Of a stretch of DNA of 64,000 nt, positions 1 through 8,700 are shown one piece after another (within the stretch, counting starts at the first letter, position 1; the number at the start of each line of letters is the position of its first letter). The notes under the pieces are model-generated. The model was not told the DNA's origin. It was given only the letters and a program-made list of their open reading frames with translations, and searched no databases. This DNA comes from JAYZDK01 sp964604165. Lineage in GTDB: Bacteria; Myxococcota_A; UBA796; CAJQPC01. The stretch covers positions 1 through 64,000 of the forward strand of contig CAZRYF010000004.1 of assembly GCA_964604165.1 (NCBI GenBank), written 5' to 3'. Position numbers and translations under genes: made by a program.

Positions 1-50
1 TCAACCCCTGAACCGTCTCGGCGGCGACCTCTGCTACGCCCTACAGCCTC

Positions 51-1151
51 CTAGTCCATCCCCGACGTAATGTGGAACTCCACCCGTCGGTTTTCGGCTT
101 TGCCCTCCGCGGATCGATTGCTCGCAATGGGACGGGCTTCGCCGTAGCCCGTGGAGGTCAAGCGCTCCGCTTCAATGCCCGTGTTGATGAGGTAGTCCCG
201 CACCGCACCGGCCCGGCGCTCTGAGAGCTTCTGGTTCATCTCCTCGCCGCCGTCGGCGTCCGTGTGACCCTCCACCTGCACCGTGATGTAGGGGTGGTCC
301 TTCAGGACCTGGCTCACGGAGTCCAGGATCTCGTTGGAGACAGCCAGGATCGTGGCCCGGCCGGAGCGGAACTTGATCTTCTCCCCGATGACGATCTGCT
401 TGTGCACGATCGTGACGTTCTTGGGCAGCTCATCAAAGCAGCCGTCGTCGTCCACGTAGTTGTTGTGGGTCTCCATCTCGTCGGGACACTTGTCGTTCTC
501 ATCCGTGACGCCGTCGCCGTCGTTGTCCGGGTCCGGGCAGCCGTCTTCGTCTTCGAACTCATCCAGATCTTCTGCCTCCAGGGGACAACCATCGCTCCCA
601 TCCAGGAGCCCGTCGCCATCGTTGTCCGGGTCCGGGCAGCCGTCTTCGTCTTCGAATTCGTCAAAGTCCTCGGCGTCGTCCGGGCAGGAATCACTCTCGC
701 CGGTGAGTCCATCCTCGTCTGGATCCGGCTCGATGTCTGGGCACCCGTCGTCGTCCCGATCCCCGTCGATGTCTTCCGGCTCGTCCACGCAGCGGTCGTC
801 AATGTCAACGATGCCGTCCCCGTCCGTGTCCTGGGTCAAACAACCCAGGGAACCATCCACCGCGAGCTGGGCGTGGGCGAGCGCAAGATCCATGTGGTCC
901 CGGGCCCGGCGCGGGTCCCCTTGCCTGAACTCCAACAGCACAAACTCTGCGTTGGCCTCGGCTGTGGCCATCTCCCGCGGCACGCACTCCCGGGCACCCT
1001 GCTGGGTGGCGGTGGCGAGCAGCCGGGTCAGGGCATCATGATCCTGCTTGAGACCCGAGGGGTCCACACAACCGATCCAGAAGAGAAGAGAGAGCACGCT
1101 TATTCCACCCACTCGTCCAGGCGTTCTTCTTCCGGAGCCGGCTCGCTCCAT
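51..1151 (-). CDS. OmpA-family lipoprotein with thrombospondin type-3 repeats
   Basis: Likely an outer-membrane lipoprotein that grips peptidoglycan. A hydrophobic segment ends in a lipobox-like Cys28. Residues about 54-97 (ECVPREMATAEANAEF...) resemble DUF4398. Residues about 107-240 hold Asp-rich DxDxDG and GCPD units typical of calcium-binding TSP3 repeats. Residues about 250-362 are an OmpA C-terminal domain, with EGHTDADG (294-301), SERRA (310-314) and NRRVEF (354-359), the features of the diaminopimelate-binding pocket. It follows the DUF4398 lipoprotein gene on the same strand. The start is uncertain: this ATG overlaps the upstream gene by about 50 bp, and a GTG at 1112 would overlap it by about 13 bp and keep the signal peptide. 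Two TSP3 units (about 521-560 and 612-651) are nearly identical at DNA level. Confidence 0.9.
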   Translation of the reverse strand: MERAGSGRRTPGRVGGISVLSLLFWIGCVDPSGLKQDHDALTRLLATATQQGARECVPREMATAEANAEFVLLEFRQGDPRRARDHMDLALAHAQLAVDGSLGCLTQDTDGDGIVDIDDRCVDEPEDIDGDRDDDGCPDIEPDPDEDGLTGESDSCPDDAEDFDEFEDEDGCPDPDNDGDGLLDGSDGCPLEAEDLDEFEDEDGCPDPDNDGDGVTDENDKCPDEMETHNNYVDDDGCFDELPKNVTIVHKQIVIGEKIKFRSGRATILAVSNEILDSVSQVLKDHPYITVQVEGHTDADGGEEMNQKLSERRAGAVRDYLINTGIEAERLTSTGYGEARPIASNRSAEGKAENRRVEFHITSGMD

Positions 1152-1552
1152 GGGTTTTCGGCCTCGGGCGCCGCGCTCTCAGGAGCCGCATCCGGCGTGG
1201 CTTCGGGCGCCACCGGCACCTGCTCCGGCACCAGATCCTCGTCCTGGTTCATCTCTTCCAGCAAGCGCAGCGCCTCTGCCTCTTCCGCCGCCAGCCTGGC
1301 CCCAGCCTCCGCCATCTCCGAAGCCTTGGCGGTTAAGGTCTCCGCTGCCTCGTACTGGTTGTAGCCGGCCTCCTCCCAGGCCTTGGCCCGGTAGGCCTCC
1401 GAGAGGGTGTGCTCGTACACAGCCAGCTCCGCTGCGTTCTGCTGCTGCGCAGCCGCATAGCTCTGCTCCAGTTCGTACAACGCGTAGCCAGCCTTGGCCC
1501 CAAGACAACCGGGACCCAACAGCATGAGCGCAGCAACACCCAGAACTCGCAT
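1100..1552 (-). CDS. DUF4398 lipoprotein
   Basis: About 150 residues. It begins MRVLGVAALMLLGPGC, a clean lipoprotein signal with Cys16. The middle (VYEHTLSEAYRAKAWEEAGY and following) matches the helical DUF4398 pattern of Ala/Glu-rich repeats. The tail is rich in Pro, Ala and Glu. DUF4398 lipoproteins often sit next to OmpA-type proteins in deltaproteobacteria and may act as their periplasmic partner, which is inference here. Two starts are plausible: the ATG at 1552 preceded by GGAGG, giving the ideal signal peptide, and an ATG at 1618 preceded by AGGAG that overlaps the upstream stop codon and suggests translational coupling. Confidence 0.8.
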   Translation of the reverse strand: MRVLGVAALMLLGPGCLGAKAGYALYELEQSYAAAQQQNAAELAVYEHTLSEAYRAKAWEEAGYNQYEAAETLTAKASEMAEAGARLAAEEAEALRLLEEMNQDEDLVPEQVPVAPEATPDAAPESAAPEAENPWSEPAPEEERLDEWVE

Positions 1553-1610
1553 CCAACCTCCGGCTCGAAGTCTAAGGGATCGAACCCCGTCCCGCGACTC
1601 CTTGTCAAGT

Positions 1611-3899
1611 TCAGTCATCCACGGGCTCCTGGCCAACTGCAGGCTTTGTGGCACCAGCCGGCATGTCCCTGTGCTCCACCTCCTCGGGAGGGGGGACATC
1701 CTGGGGCGGGGGAACACTCTTGTGCACCCTCTCCTCGTGTTGTCCCACCGCATCCGACTCCGGGGCTTCCGCCGGCTTCTCGGCCACCACGGGGAGAGGT
1801 GGGCCCTCATAGGACTCCAGGAAAGGTGCCAGGTCAAACACCGCCATGAAGTACCGGTTGGGCATCTGGCGGTCGGGCAGGTTCACCTCGTGGCTGGACC
1901 AGGGAATGTACACCGGCCCATCCGGCACCTGGTAGCGGTTGCCCGGGTAGTCGAACCACTCCTGCTCCACCTGGCTCTCCGCGGTCACGCCGAGGCGTGC
2001 CTCCAGGCGCCGCACCACGTCCCGGTACAGGAGCGGTCCCTGCATGGGGTCCACCAGGTAGTAGCCCCGCTCATGAACCACGAGGTACCGGTACTTGTTG
2101 CCCAAGAACAGGTGGGCCAGCGCCGAGTCGGGCACCTCCGAAAAATCCACCTCCTGGGGGTTCCGAGACAGTCGCAGCAGAAGATCTCCCGCCTCTGCGC
2201 CAAAACGATCGACCCGAGCCAGGTAGCGCATCTGCTCTCCGGCCGCCCCGCCTCCCTCGGTCCGAAAGACCGGCGGAATAGCCGGGGGCGTCGCCCAGCC
2301 CGCATAAACCTTCCAGCCGTGGGCCACCTGGTAGAAGTAGATCAAGTCCTGCTGCTGTTCCAGGGGGAGCTCCACGATTCCCTCTTGCGCTCCCTTTTCC
2401 AGGCCGGCATAAAACGGGGGCACATGGATGCCCGACACGCTGATGGGCGCCCGCCACATCGTCGGGGCGATGGCATCCTCCGGGACGGGACCGATCTCCC
2501 AGCGGTAGTTGGTGGACCCCAGCGTCCACACCACCGCCACCACCGCGAGCCCCCGACGCGCCCAGGGCCTCTTCTGGCCGCCCCACCCCACCCGAGAGAG
2601 ACCGATCGCGGTCAAGGCCACCGCCCCCACCACCATAAAGGCGCCCATTCGATAGGGCGCAAACATGCGGCTCATCCCTGGAATCCAGCGGAACATCCAA
2701 GTGAAGGGCATTCGAACCACGTAGGCATCAAAGAGCCGCACCACCTCCGCGTTGTCCTGGTTGCCCCCGAACTTGAGGTACGGGCCCAGGGTGCCCAGGT
2801 AGAAAAAGAAGAACACCACCAGCCAGAACCGCCCCCGGCTTGCGGCGTCCCCCCGGTGTAAAAGGGCCGGGATCACGCCGCAAAGGAGCACCACCAGCGA
2901 GAGAGCCCGGAAATGGGCCGGATTGAACAGGTAGTCCATGGACCAGGACGACATGATGTTCCGGTTCAGGGATGAGAGCACGTTCTCCGCGTAGTTGGAG
3001 GGGCGCAGCGGCACGTCCTTGATGACGTCGTACTCGGGAAACGGTAGAAAGAAAGACAGCTCCGGCAGCACCGTTCCAGTGCCCCCGCCCGCCTCGGCCC
3101 CTCCGGCTGCCTGCAAGTACGGCACGAAGAACAGCACCGAGAGAACACCGGCTGTCACCACCAGAGGCACCCCCCACCGGGCCACCCGCTTCCAGGCCAT
3201 GGCCCCTCGCCGGCTCCAGACAAAATACAAGGCCCACAACCCAAGAAAGACCGCCGAAAAGAGCCCGTAGAACCAAAAGAATCCCGCAGACAAGGCAAAA
3301 CACGCGCCTGTGGCCGCCCCCCACTGCCAGCGCCCCGTGGAAGAGGCCCGCTGCAGCAGCACCGGCAGGAGCAGCACCCACCAAAGCACCACCTGCCGCA
3401 GCCCCGATCCATGGATGTCCTGGATCACCAGGGGATTCACCACCGCGATGAGCGCCGCCACAAGACTGGCAGATCGACTCCCCACCAGGGAGCGGGCCAA
3501 GAGGTACCCGCAGAGACCGTTCCCCACGAGCACCAGGAAGATCTTCACGTTGTAGTGTCCGGGTAGCTCCAACAGGCGCTGCAAGGGATAGGAAAGCAGC
3601 AGCACATCCAGGATGTTTCCGGTCTCCGGGTAGCGACCCAGGGCAAAGAAAATCCGTGCCCGATCCAGCCACCCAAGGTCCGAAGCCCCCAGGGCATCCA
3701 CCTCCAGAAAATGCCACCAGTACCGCCAGAGCCAGCCCCCAAGCTCCCCGCCGCCCATGATGACGGAGTCGGTGTGGGGCAGAGCGGGCCAGGTGATCAC
3801 CGCAGCGGCCCCCAAAGCCACAGCCGCCGCCACCAGGGCCTCCAGCGCCCACACCCAACGGGCAGGCAGCGACTTCTCAAGCCAGCGCAGCAGACTCAT
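1611..3899 (-). CDS. Large polytopic membrane protein, GT-C/YfhO-like
   Basis: 762 residues with roughly a dozen hydrophobic segments up to about residue 480, then a soluble C-terminal domain. No characterised family was identified with certainty. The topology and the region 'GELGGWLWRYWW' after the first membrane span resemble lipid-linked-sugar (GT-C/YfhO-type) glycosyltransferases. Two C-terminal motifs recur in other membrane proteins of this window: GIVELPLEQ near residue 507, followed by AHGWKVYAG, and KYRYLVVHERGYY near residue 600. The last 60 residues are Pro/Glu-rich. Its ATG overlaps the stop of the upstream gene (ATGA), so the pair is probably co-translated. Glycosyl transfer is inference. 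Confidence 0.75.
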   Translation of the reverse strand: MSLLRWLEKSLPARWVWALEALVAAAVALGAAAVITWPALPHTDSVIMGGGELGGWLWRYWWHFLEVDALGASDLGWLDRARIFFALGRYPETGNILDVLLLSYPLQRLLELPGHYNVKIFLVLVGNGLCGYLLARSLVGSRSASLVAALIAVVNPLVIQDIHGSGLRQVVLWWVLLLPVLLQRASSTGRWQWGAATGACFALSAGFFWFYGLFSAVFLGLWALYFVWSRRGAMAWKRVARWGVPLVVTAGVLSVLFFVPYLQAAGGAEAGGGTGTVLPELSFFLPFPEYDVIKDVPLRPSNYAENVLSSLNRNIMSSWSMDYLFNPAHFRALSLVVLLCGVIPALLHRGDAASRGRFWLVVFFFFYLGTLGPYLKFGGNQDNAEVVRLFDAYVVRMPFTWMFRWIPGMSRMFAPYRMGAFMVVGAVALTAIGLSRVGWGGQKRPWARRGLAVVAVVWTLGSTNYRWEIGPVPEDAIAPTMWRAPISVSGIHVPPFYAGLEKGAQEGIVELPLEQQQDLIYFYQVAHGWKVYAGWATPPAIPPVFRTEGGGAAGEQMRYLARVDRFGAEAGDLLLRLSRNPQEVDFSEVPDSALAHLFLGNKYRYLVVHERGYYLVDPMQGPLLYRDVVRRLEARLGVTAESQVEQEWFDYPGNRYQVPDGPVYIPWSSHEVNLPDRQMPNRYFMAVFDLAPFLESYEGPPLPVVAEKPAEAPESDAVGQHEERVHKSVPPPQDVPPPEEVEHRDMPAGATKPAVGQEPVDD

Positions 3900-5644
3900 T
3901 CCGGCAGCTCATACAGGGCGAGCCCGTCGGACCCATAGATACGAGGCGGCCCCAGAACACTGGAGAGCACCTTCTCCACCATTTGGGCCTTGGCTTGGGT
4001 GTACAGGTGCTCGTGCACCACCACGTACCGATACCCCTGGGCGCGAAGCAGGCGGGCCCCGGTGACCAGCTCCAGGTCCGGCAGCAGGCGCGGCAAGGTC
4101 ACCGCGCGCCCAGACTCCAGGTTCACCAGAAAGCGCGTGAGGCGGTTGGACCAGATGTGCCGAGGCACCGGCTCGTTCAGTCCATAGGGACTCGAGAGCC
4201 CGTGGGCAGTCTGGTAGTAGGTGTAGACCGCCCTCTCCAGGTTGGGCACCGTGATCGGCAGATCCAGCAACGCACCATCGGCTTCCAAAGAAGCATAGGC
4301 CTCCGGAATCTTGGCCTCGGACCGGGGCATGGGCCACACCGCCGGAGAGGCCACCAGGACCTCCACACCAATCGCCCCCACCAAGCCCGCGACACCCATC
4401 CACCGCGCCTGCTCCGAGAGGCCCCGAAGAACAAGCCGTGTGCCATGCCCTGCCAGCACCGCAAGCCCCAGCAACGCCGGCACCACGAAGCGAAAGGGGT
4501 GCGAGATACGGTCAAAGATTGGAAAGGCCTCGAAAAACGGCAGAAAGGGCAAAGGAATCCGCCGCCCGTCCAAGGTCAGGTACTCGCCGTTGACGTGGAG
4601 GTAGGGCCCCAGGGAAAAAAGGAAGAACAGCACAAAAACACACAGCCACAAGGACAGATCCCGCCGCCGTCTGTGCAGGGCGAGCGCCACGCTTGCAAGC
4701 ACGAGCGTCACCCAGCCCAGGTAGGTCACAATCAGGAGCTCCTCCCCGTACTGGGCTTTGAGGTCAGGAGAGTAGTGCTTGCCCGGCCGGAAGAAGCCGA
4801 TCAGATCTGAGATGTTGTGGCGGATCAAGCTGTCCCACACGAACTGGGGGTCCCGGGCCACCATCGCATCGGCCGCCCCCATTGTGCCTGACAAGTGCGC
4901 GAGCACAGGGAGCACCACCGTCATGGAGACCGTCGCCGCGAGGAGAATGCACAGCGCTGTGTCCTTCCAGGCCACCCGTCCCCTATCCGTCACCGCAGCA
5001 TGCCCCACCACCAAGAGCGACAGCAACGTGGCAAACAGGCCGTAGTAGAAGTTGGACAAGGCACAGGCAGCAAAAAGCGCCCCCATGAGCAGTGCCCTGG
5101 GAATCTTCGGGTGCTCCATCACCTTGAGCAAAGACAACACGTAGAGAGGAATCCAGCCTGCGTTTACCGTCTCTGTGATGCCGTTGTAGGCTTGGCCCAG
5201 CAGGTGGGCGCTGCACCCGTAGACCCAGGCACAGACCACCGCCGCCGCCTCATCGCGCAGCACATGCCGCCCGAGCATCCACCCCCCAAAAATCGTCCAG
5301 GCAAAAGACCCCCAGACCACGAGGTTGAAGGTGACCGCCAGGCCGAACAGAGCCTGAAGAGGCACCGACGCCACCGCGTTGAAGCTGTCGATGAAGAAGA
5401 GGGAGCCCCCATCTGGATAGTTCAAGAGGCCGGTATGGGATGGCACCGTGCCGGAGTCCACAAGCCCGCGAAAAACCCACCAGAGGCCCCACGCGTGGTT
5501 CCAGGTGTCGTTGCCAGGATGCCCTGTCATGCCCCCAGCAGGATCAATGGGGGTCGGCCAGCAGATCACCCCTGCAGCCACCACGGCGCCCAAGAGGCCC
5601 CACCGGACCGGCTTGGGGGGCAGGAACTGGCTGAACAACCCCAT
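3896..5644 (-). CDS. Polytopic membrane protein, GT-C/YfhO-like paralogue
   Basis: 582 residues: an N-terminal signal-anchor, about ten membrane spans and a C-terminal soluble part. An early luminal loop holds GNDTWNHAWGLWW, comparable to the acidic first loop of GT-C enzymes. The C-terminus repeats the signature of its neighbour: GALLDLPITVP near residue 457, TAHGLSSPYG soon after, and GYRYVVVHEHLY near residue 537. It is the first gene of a two-gene unit with the next membrane protein (4-bp overlap). Likely a transferase or flippase-like enzyme for an envelope glycolipid. The acceptor and sugar are unknown. Confidence 0.75.
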   Translation of the reverse strand: MGLFSQFLPPKPVRWGLLGAVVAAGVICWPTPIDPAGGMTGHPGNDTWNHAWGLWWVFRGLVDSGTVPSHTGLLNYPDGGSLFFIDSFNAVASVPLQALFGLAVTFNLVVWGSFAWTIFGGWMLGRHVLRDEAAAVVCAWVYGCSAHLLGQAYNGITETVNAGWIPLYVLSLLKVMEHPKIPRALLMGALFAACALSNFYYGLFATLLSLLVVGHAAVTDRGRVAWKDTALCILLAATVSMTVVLPVLAHLSGTMGAADAMVARDPQFVWDSLIRHNISDLIGFFRPGKHYSPDLKAQYGEELLIVTYLGWVTLVLASVALALHRRRRDLSLWLCVFVLFFLFSLGPYLHVNGEYLTLDGRRIPLPFLPFFEAFPIFDRISHPFRFVVPALLGLAVLAGHGTRLVLRGLSEQARWMGVAGLVGAIGVEVLVASPAVWPMPRSEAKIPEAYASLEADGALLDLPITVPNLERAVYTYYQTAHGLSSPYGLNEPVPRHIWSNRLTRFLVNLESGRAVTLPRLLPDLELVTGARLLRAQGYRYVVVHEHLYTQAKAQMVEKVLSSVLGPPRIYGSDGLALYELPE

Positions 5645-5708
5645 GCGCCAAGTCTAACGGCGACGGTTTGACGGCGTTCGAGACGGGTGGGAGGATCAAG
5701 CCCTCTTC

Positions 5709-6587
5709 ATGGGGACCTCACCGGTGACCTTGCTGATTCTCCTGGCCATCTCCTGCGCCACTGAGCCCGAGCCACTGCCCACGCAGGTGCGGGTATCCGC
5801 AGCGAATGCACGCATGGAACGGTCTGGCCAGCCCCCCCTGTACCAGCTGCTCTATGACTATGCTTTTCTCCCGGAAGTGCAGCACAAGGAACAGCGCACA
5901 CGCATCCTGCTCTGGCTGCGCCACGCGGAGCTAACCCCCTACCAGCTGGCGGAGTTGGACCTGCTCGCCACCCGGGTGAGAGCGGAGCACGCCCGCATAG
6001 AAGAAGCCCAACGCACCGTCGTCTCCCGCTACGAGGCGCGCATTGTGGGGGCCTACGACGCCATCTGGGACGGCCTCCAGGCGGGAGCGAGCTTGTCCGA
6101 TGAAGACCTGGAGAGCGCTGCGGGGAGCTTGTTGTCCGAGCGACTGCAACACGCCCGGGAAGAAGACCTGATGAAGCTTCGATCCCAGGGAGTACGCACC
6201 GTGCTGGACCTGGAGCAGCCCTGGCTCGCCGGCTTGACCCCCCGCCAGGAGATCCTTCTGACGGACGCCGTCTTCTTCTTGCGGCACCGTATGGACCCCT
6301 ATGCCACCCCCGGGGACTTTCAGTCCCTCGTGGGCACGATCTTCATTGCCGGAGACTGGGGCACCCTGACCCGGGGAACCTGGGATCGGAACAAAGACCA
6401 CCTGAACCTCGGAGGCTTGTGGTCAGATGCAGCGCTGGAGGACCTCCAGGGCCCGGTCTTCAACAACCTGCGCCGAGAGCTGGTGCTCTACATGATGTTG
6501 CTGGAGCCTGCCCTGCCCGAAGCCATCGCTGCTGCCCGGGCCTCGCCGGAGGTCCCCTCCCCAGAAGACACCCCCGCCCCCCTGTAG
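5709..6587 (+). CDS. Putative lipoprotein of unknown function
   Basis: 292 residues. The N-terminus MGTSPVTLLILLAISC is a short lipoprotein-type signal ending at Cys16. The mature part is mostly helical and charged, for example RILLWLRHAELTPYQLAELD and the repeated-looking RVRAEHARIEEAQRT. No domain was recognised. It stands alone on the plus strand, divergent from the membrane-protein pair upstream, and its last 100 bp overlap the convergent glycosyltransferase gene. The tail (SPEVPSPEDTPAPL) is Pro-rich. Confidence 0.6.
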   Translation: MGTSPVTLLILLAISCATEPEPLPTQVRVSAANARMERSGQPPLYQLLYDYAFLPEVQHKEQRTRILLWLRHAELTPYQLAELDLLATRVRAEHARIEEAQRTVVSRYEARIVGAYDAIWDGLQAGASLSDEDLESAAGSLLSERLQHAREEDLMKLRSQGVRTVLDLEQPWLAGLTPRQEILLTDAVFFLRHRMDPYATPGDFQSLVGTIFIAGDWGTLTRGTWDRNKDHLNLGGLWSDAALEDLQGPVFNNLRRELVLYMMLLEPALPEAIAAARASPEVPSPEDTPAPL

Positions 6588-7339
6588 CCCTCAAGGATCC
6601 CCACAAACCGACTGGCCGGCCCCCCCTCACGCACCACCTGCGCCACCGCCCAGGCCACCACCGCCGCCCGCCGAAACCGCCTGGGCCCCACCAGGTAGAG
6701 ATGTCCCGCCACGGCATCCCGCGCCGCCTCCCGGCTCTTGCGGTCCACCGTGCTCCCCCCCTCGTGCCAACAGCGTGCGAGGGGCTCCACCCAGACCTGC
6801 TTGCCGCGGGCCTTCAGGCGCCGGCAGAGGTCCACATCCTCAAAACCATGGGGAAATCCGGTGTCGAACCGCTCAGTCGAAGGCACCAGAATACAGGCCC
6901 CCGAGAGGGCATCCACCACCTGGGCGCTGCCCGGGACCCGCCGTTCCTGTGCCACCCGGCCTGTGTGTCTTGTGTACCGGATTCCCGCGGACTCCACCCC
7001 TGCGGAGCCTTCCAGAATCGGCCCCACCGCGCCCGCATCCAAGCTCTTCGCGGCGGCAAGCAACGTGGCCACACACCCCGGATCTGGCGCAGCATCATCG
7101 TTGAGCACCAGCGCCCAGGAAAAGCCCATGGACTCTGCATGGGCCAACCCGGCATTCGCTGCCGGCGCGAACCCAGTGCCGCCCGTGGTCCGGACGCAAG
7201 CAGCCACCTGCAAGGCAGCGTCAACCCCCGCGTCCGTGTCGTCCACCAACACGACCGGCCACTCACGCACCGCTTCCAGGGCCCGCACAAGAAGATCCCC
7301 CCTCCTGCGGTGGGGAATGACCACACAGAGGTCTCTCAC
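6488..7339 (-). CDS. Family 2 glycosyltransferase
   Basis: About 283 residues from a GTG start that overlaps the upstream stop codon (GTGA). It opens VRDLCVVIPHRRR, the usual GT2 beta-1 strand. Further GT-A features are the nucleotide-binding VVLVDDTDAG, the FAPAANAGLAHA segment and VLNDDAAPDPG, whose NDDA fits the metal-binding DxD-type position. A later FEDVDLCRRLKARG is typical of rhamnosyl-type GT2 enzymes. It probably transfers a nucleotide-activated sugar in the cytoplasm. The final 33 or so residues, low in complexity, read through into the 3' end of the convergent lipoprotein gene. Confidence 0.85.
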   Translation of the reverse strand: MRDLCVVIPHRRRGDLLVRALEAVREWPVVLVDDTDAGVDAALQVAACVRTTGGTGFAPAANAGLAHAESMGFSWALVLNDDAAPDPGCVATLLAAAKSLDAGAVGPILEGSAGVESAGIRYTRHTGRVAQERRVPGSAQVVDALSGACILVPSTERFDTGFPHGFEDVDLCRRLKARGKQVWVEPLARCWHEGGSTVDRKSREAARDAVAGHLYLVGPRRFRRAAVVAWAVAQVVREGGPASRFVGILEGYRGAGVSSGEGTSGEARAAAMASGRAGSSNIM

Positions 7340-8079
7340 AGGTCGTCCGCCTCCCCACCGGGGGCATCTCGGCGCACCAGGTGGATCTTCAAGCCCCCCA
7401 AATCCTTCTTTGTTGAAACGGGATTGCGGGAGCAATGGCCCATTGGATCCCGCGGATCTGGGCGGCCATTACCATTCTCGTCGTTGGAGGCCTCGATCCA
7501 AACCTGTCCCAGGGCCTGGGGGACCTCCAGCTCCCAAAGGCCCAAGCGCGTCACGGTCACGCTGCCCACTAGACTCGGGCGCTTTCCAGCGCCCCCACCC
7601 ACGTGCTCCCCATCAAACACGTCAATTCGCAGGTTTCCTCCCTGGTACCCGTCAAAAGAGATGTGTCCCGAGAGCTTGACCACCGGACCGGTCGCCGGGG
7701 GCTTGCTCCCCCCTTCCACTGGATTCCCAGGTTCCGGCTCCTGTCCGGCGACGGGAGCGGGCCCTGTCGGCACCCCCGGCGTCGGCGCATCTGGCGTTCC
7801 CGGACCCGGGGTCCCCACCCCATCCGGAGAGGGATCAGTTGGGACTCCAGGCGCTGGCTCATCGGGCACCCCCGGTGCGTGCTCCCCCGGGCTGCTTGGG
7901 TCGGTGGGAGAACCACCATCCATGGGGTGGGCACGCTTGGGAGACACGCTCGTGGGCTGATCCCCCTCTGCCTGCCCCGCGTGCTCGGCGGCAGCTTCCT
8001 TGCGAGCCGCCTCCAAAACCGGATCCGTCCCACAGCCTAGAAACAACAACCCAACCCCAATGGTCACCAAAGCGCGCAT
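7336..8079 (-). CDS. Proline-rich lipoprotein
   Basis: About 247 residues from the ATG at 8079, giving MRALVTIGVGLLFLGC as a lipoprotein signal with Cys16 (a longer start at 8097 is possible). A long linker rich in Pro, Gly, Thr and Asp follows, with repeats of the GVP/PGVPTDP kind. The C-terminal part (LSGHISFDGYQGGNLRIDVF ... WIEASNDENGNGRPDP) looks like a small beta-sandwich with a calcium-loop-like stretch, as in carboxypeptidase-regulatory-like folds. The function is unknown. It is probably tethered to the outer membrane. It is coupled to the downstream GT2 gene by a 4-bp overlap. Confidence 0.65.
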   Translation of the reverse strand: MRALVTIGVGLLFLGCGTDPVLEAARKEAAAEHAGQAEGDQPTSVSPKRAHPMDGGSPTDPSSPGEHAPGVPDEPAPGVPTDPSPDGVGTPGPGTPDAPTPGVPTGPAPVAGQEPEPGNPVEGGSKPPATGPVVKLSGHISFDGYQGGNLRIDVFDGEHVGGGAGKRPSLVGSVTVTRLGLWELEVPQALGQVWIEASNDENGNGRPDPRDPMGHCSRNPVSTKKDLGGLKIHLVRRDAPGGEADDL

Positions 8080-8106
8080 TCCCGCGAAAGGTATCATCCC
8101 TGCGCC

Positions 8107-8676
8107 ATGGTCACTCGACTTCTCAAGACCGCACTCTCGCGCGAGATCGTGCACATGGTGTGCAAGGTCTACATTCCGGTGCTGTTTCCCCTGACATTCT
8201 GCATTGCCGTCGTAGCCCTCTGGCTGGACGACCTCCTTGGTTGGGGCGCGGGTTTTCTCCCCCAGCCGATTCGCTGGCCGGTGGCAGCAGGCACGCTGGT
8301 ACTGGGGGTCCTCTTGTGGGTGTGGACCTATGCAGAGCTCGTCATCCAGGGCAAGGGCTCTCCCTCACCCACCGCGGGACGCACCCAGCAACTGGTCACC
8401 ACCGGCATCTACGCCTACTCCCGCAACCCTTCCATCTTCGGAAAGCTGCTGGGGGTCCTCTCCGTGGGATTCGCACTGAATTCTCTCTCGTTCTGCGTCC
8501 TCCTGGTGCCCTTGTTGCTTGGAATGTCCCTGGCAGAAAAGGTCTGGCGCCAGGAGCCACAACTTGAAGAGGTGTTCGGTGACGAATACGTGCGCTATCG
8601 TAGGGAGGTTCCGCTGTTCCTGCCTTGGGGGTTGTTTCTACGCAGTCGCCGGGCGGGAAGCACAAAAGAACCGTGA
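8107..8676 (+). CDS. Isoprenylcysteine carboxyl methyltransferase-family membrane protein
   Basis: 189 residues with four or five hydrophobic segments. The C-terminal half carries the ICMT/PEMT signature: TTGIYAYSRNPSIFGKLLG, then EKVWRQEPQLEEVFGDEYVRY, where the acidic 'E..L...FG..Y..Y' pattern completes the SAM pocket. These enzymes methylate small lipophilic or carboxyl substrates at the membrane. The bacterial substrate is generally unknown. It is divergent from the Pro-rich lipoprotein gene, only about 27 bp away, and lies 24 bp upstream of the radical SAM gene, so the two may be co-transcribed. Confidence 0.8.
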   Translation: MVTRLLKTALSREIVHMVCKVYIPVLFPLTFCIAVVALWLDDLLGWGAGFLPQPIRWPVAAGTLVLGVLLWVWTYAELVIQGKGSPSPTAGRTQQLVTTGIYAYSRNPSIFGKLLGVLSVGFALNSLSFCVLLVPLLLGMSLAEKVWRQEPQLEEVFGDEYVRYRREVPLFLPWGLFLRSRRAGSTKEP

Positions 8677-8700
8677 GCACACACCAGGTACGGAGACTTC

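Noticed and set aside
1494..2861. Plus-strand open frame inside the first GT-C-like gene.
   Set aside because: Antisense shadow of a membrane protein; His/Arg/Pro-rich translation without motifs.
51..5644. Capsule or LPS gene cluster based on the membrane proteins.
   Set aside because: No Wzx/Wzy/Wzz, export ABC or sugar-nucleotide set lies nearby. Only generic glycosyltransferase-type features are visible.
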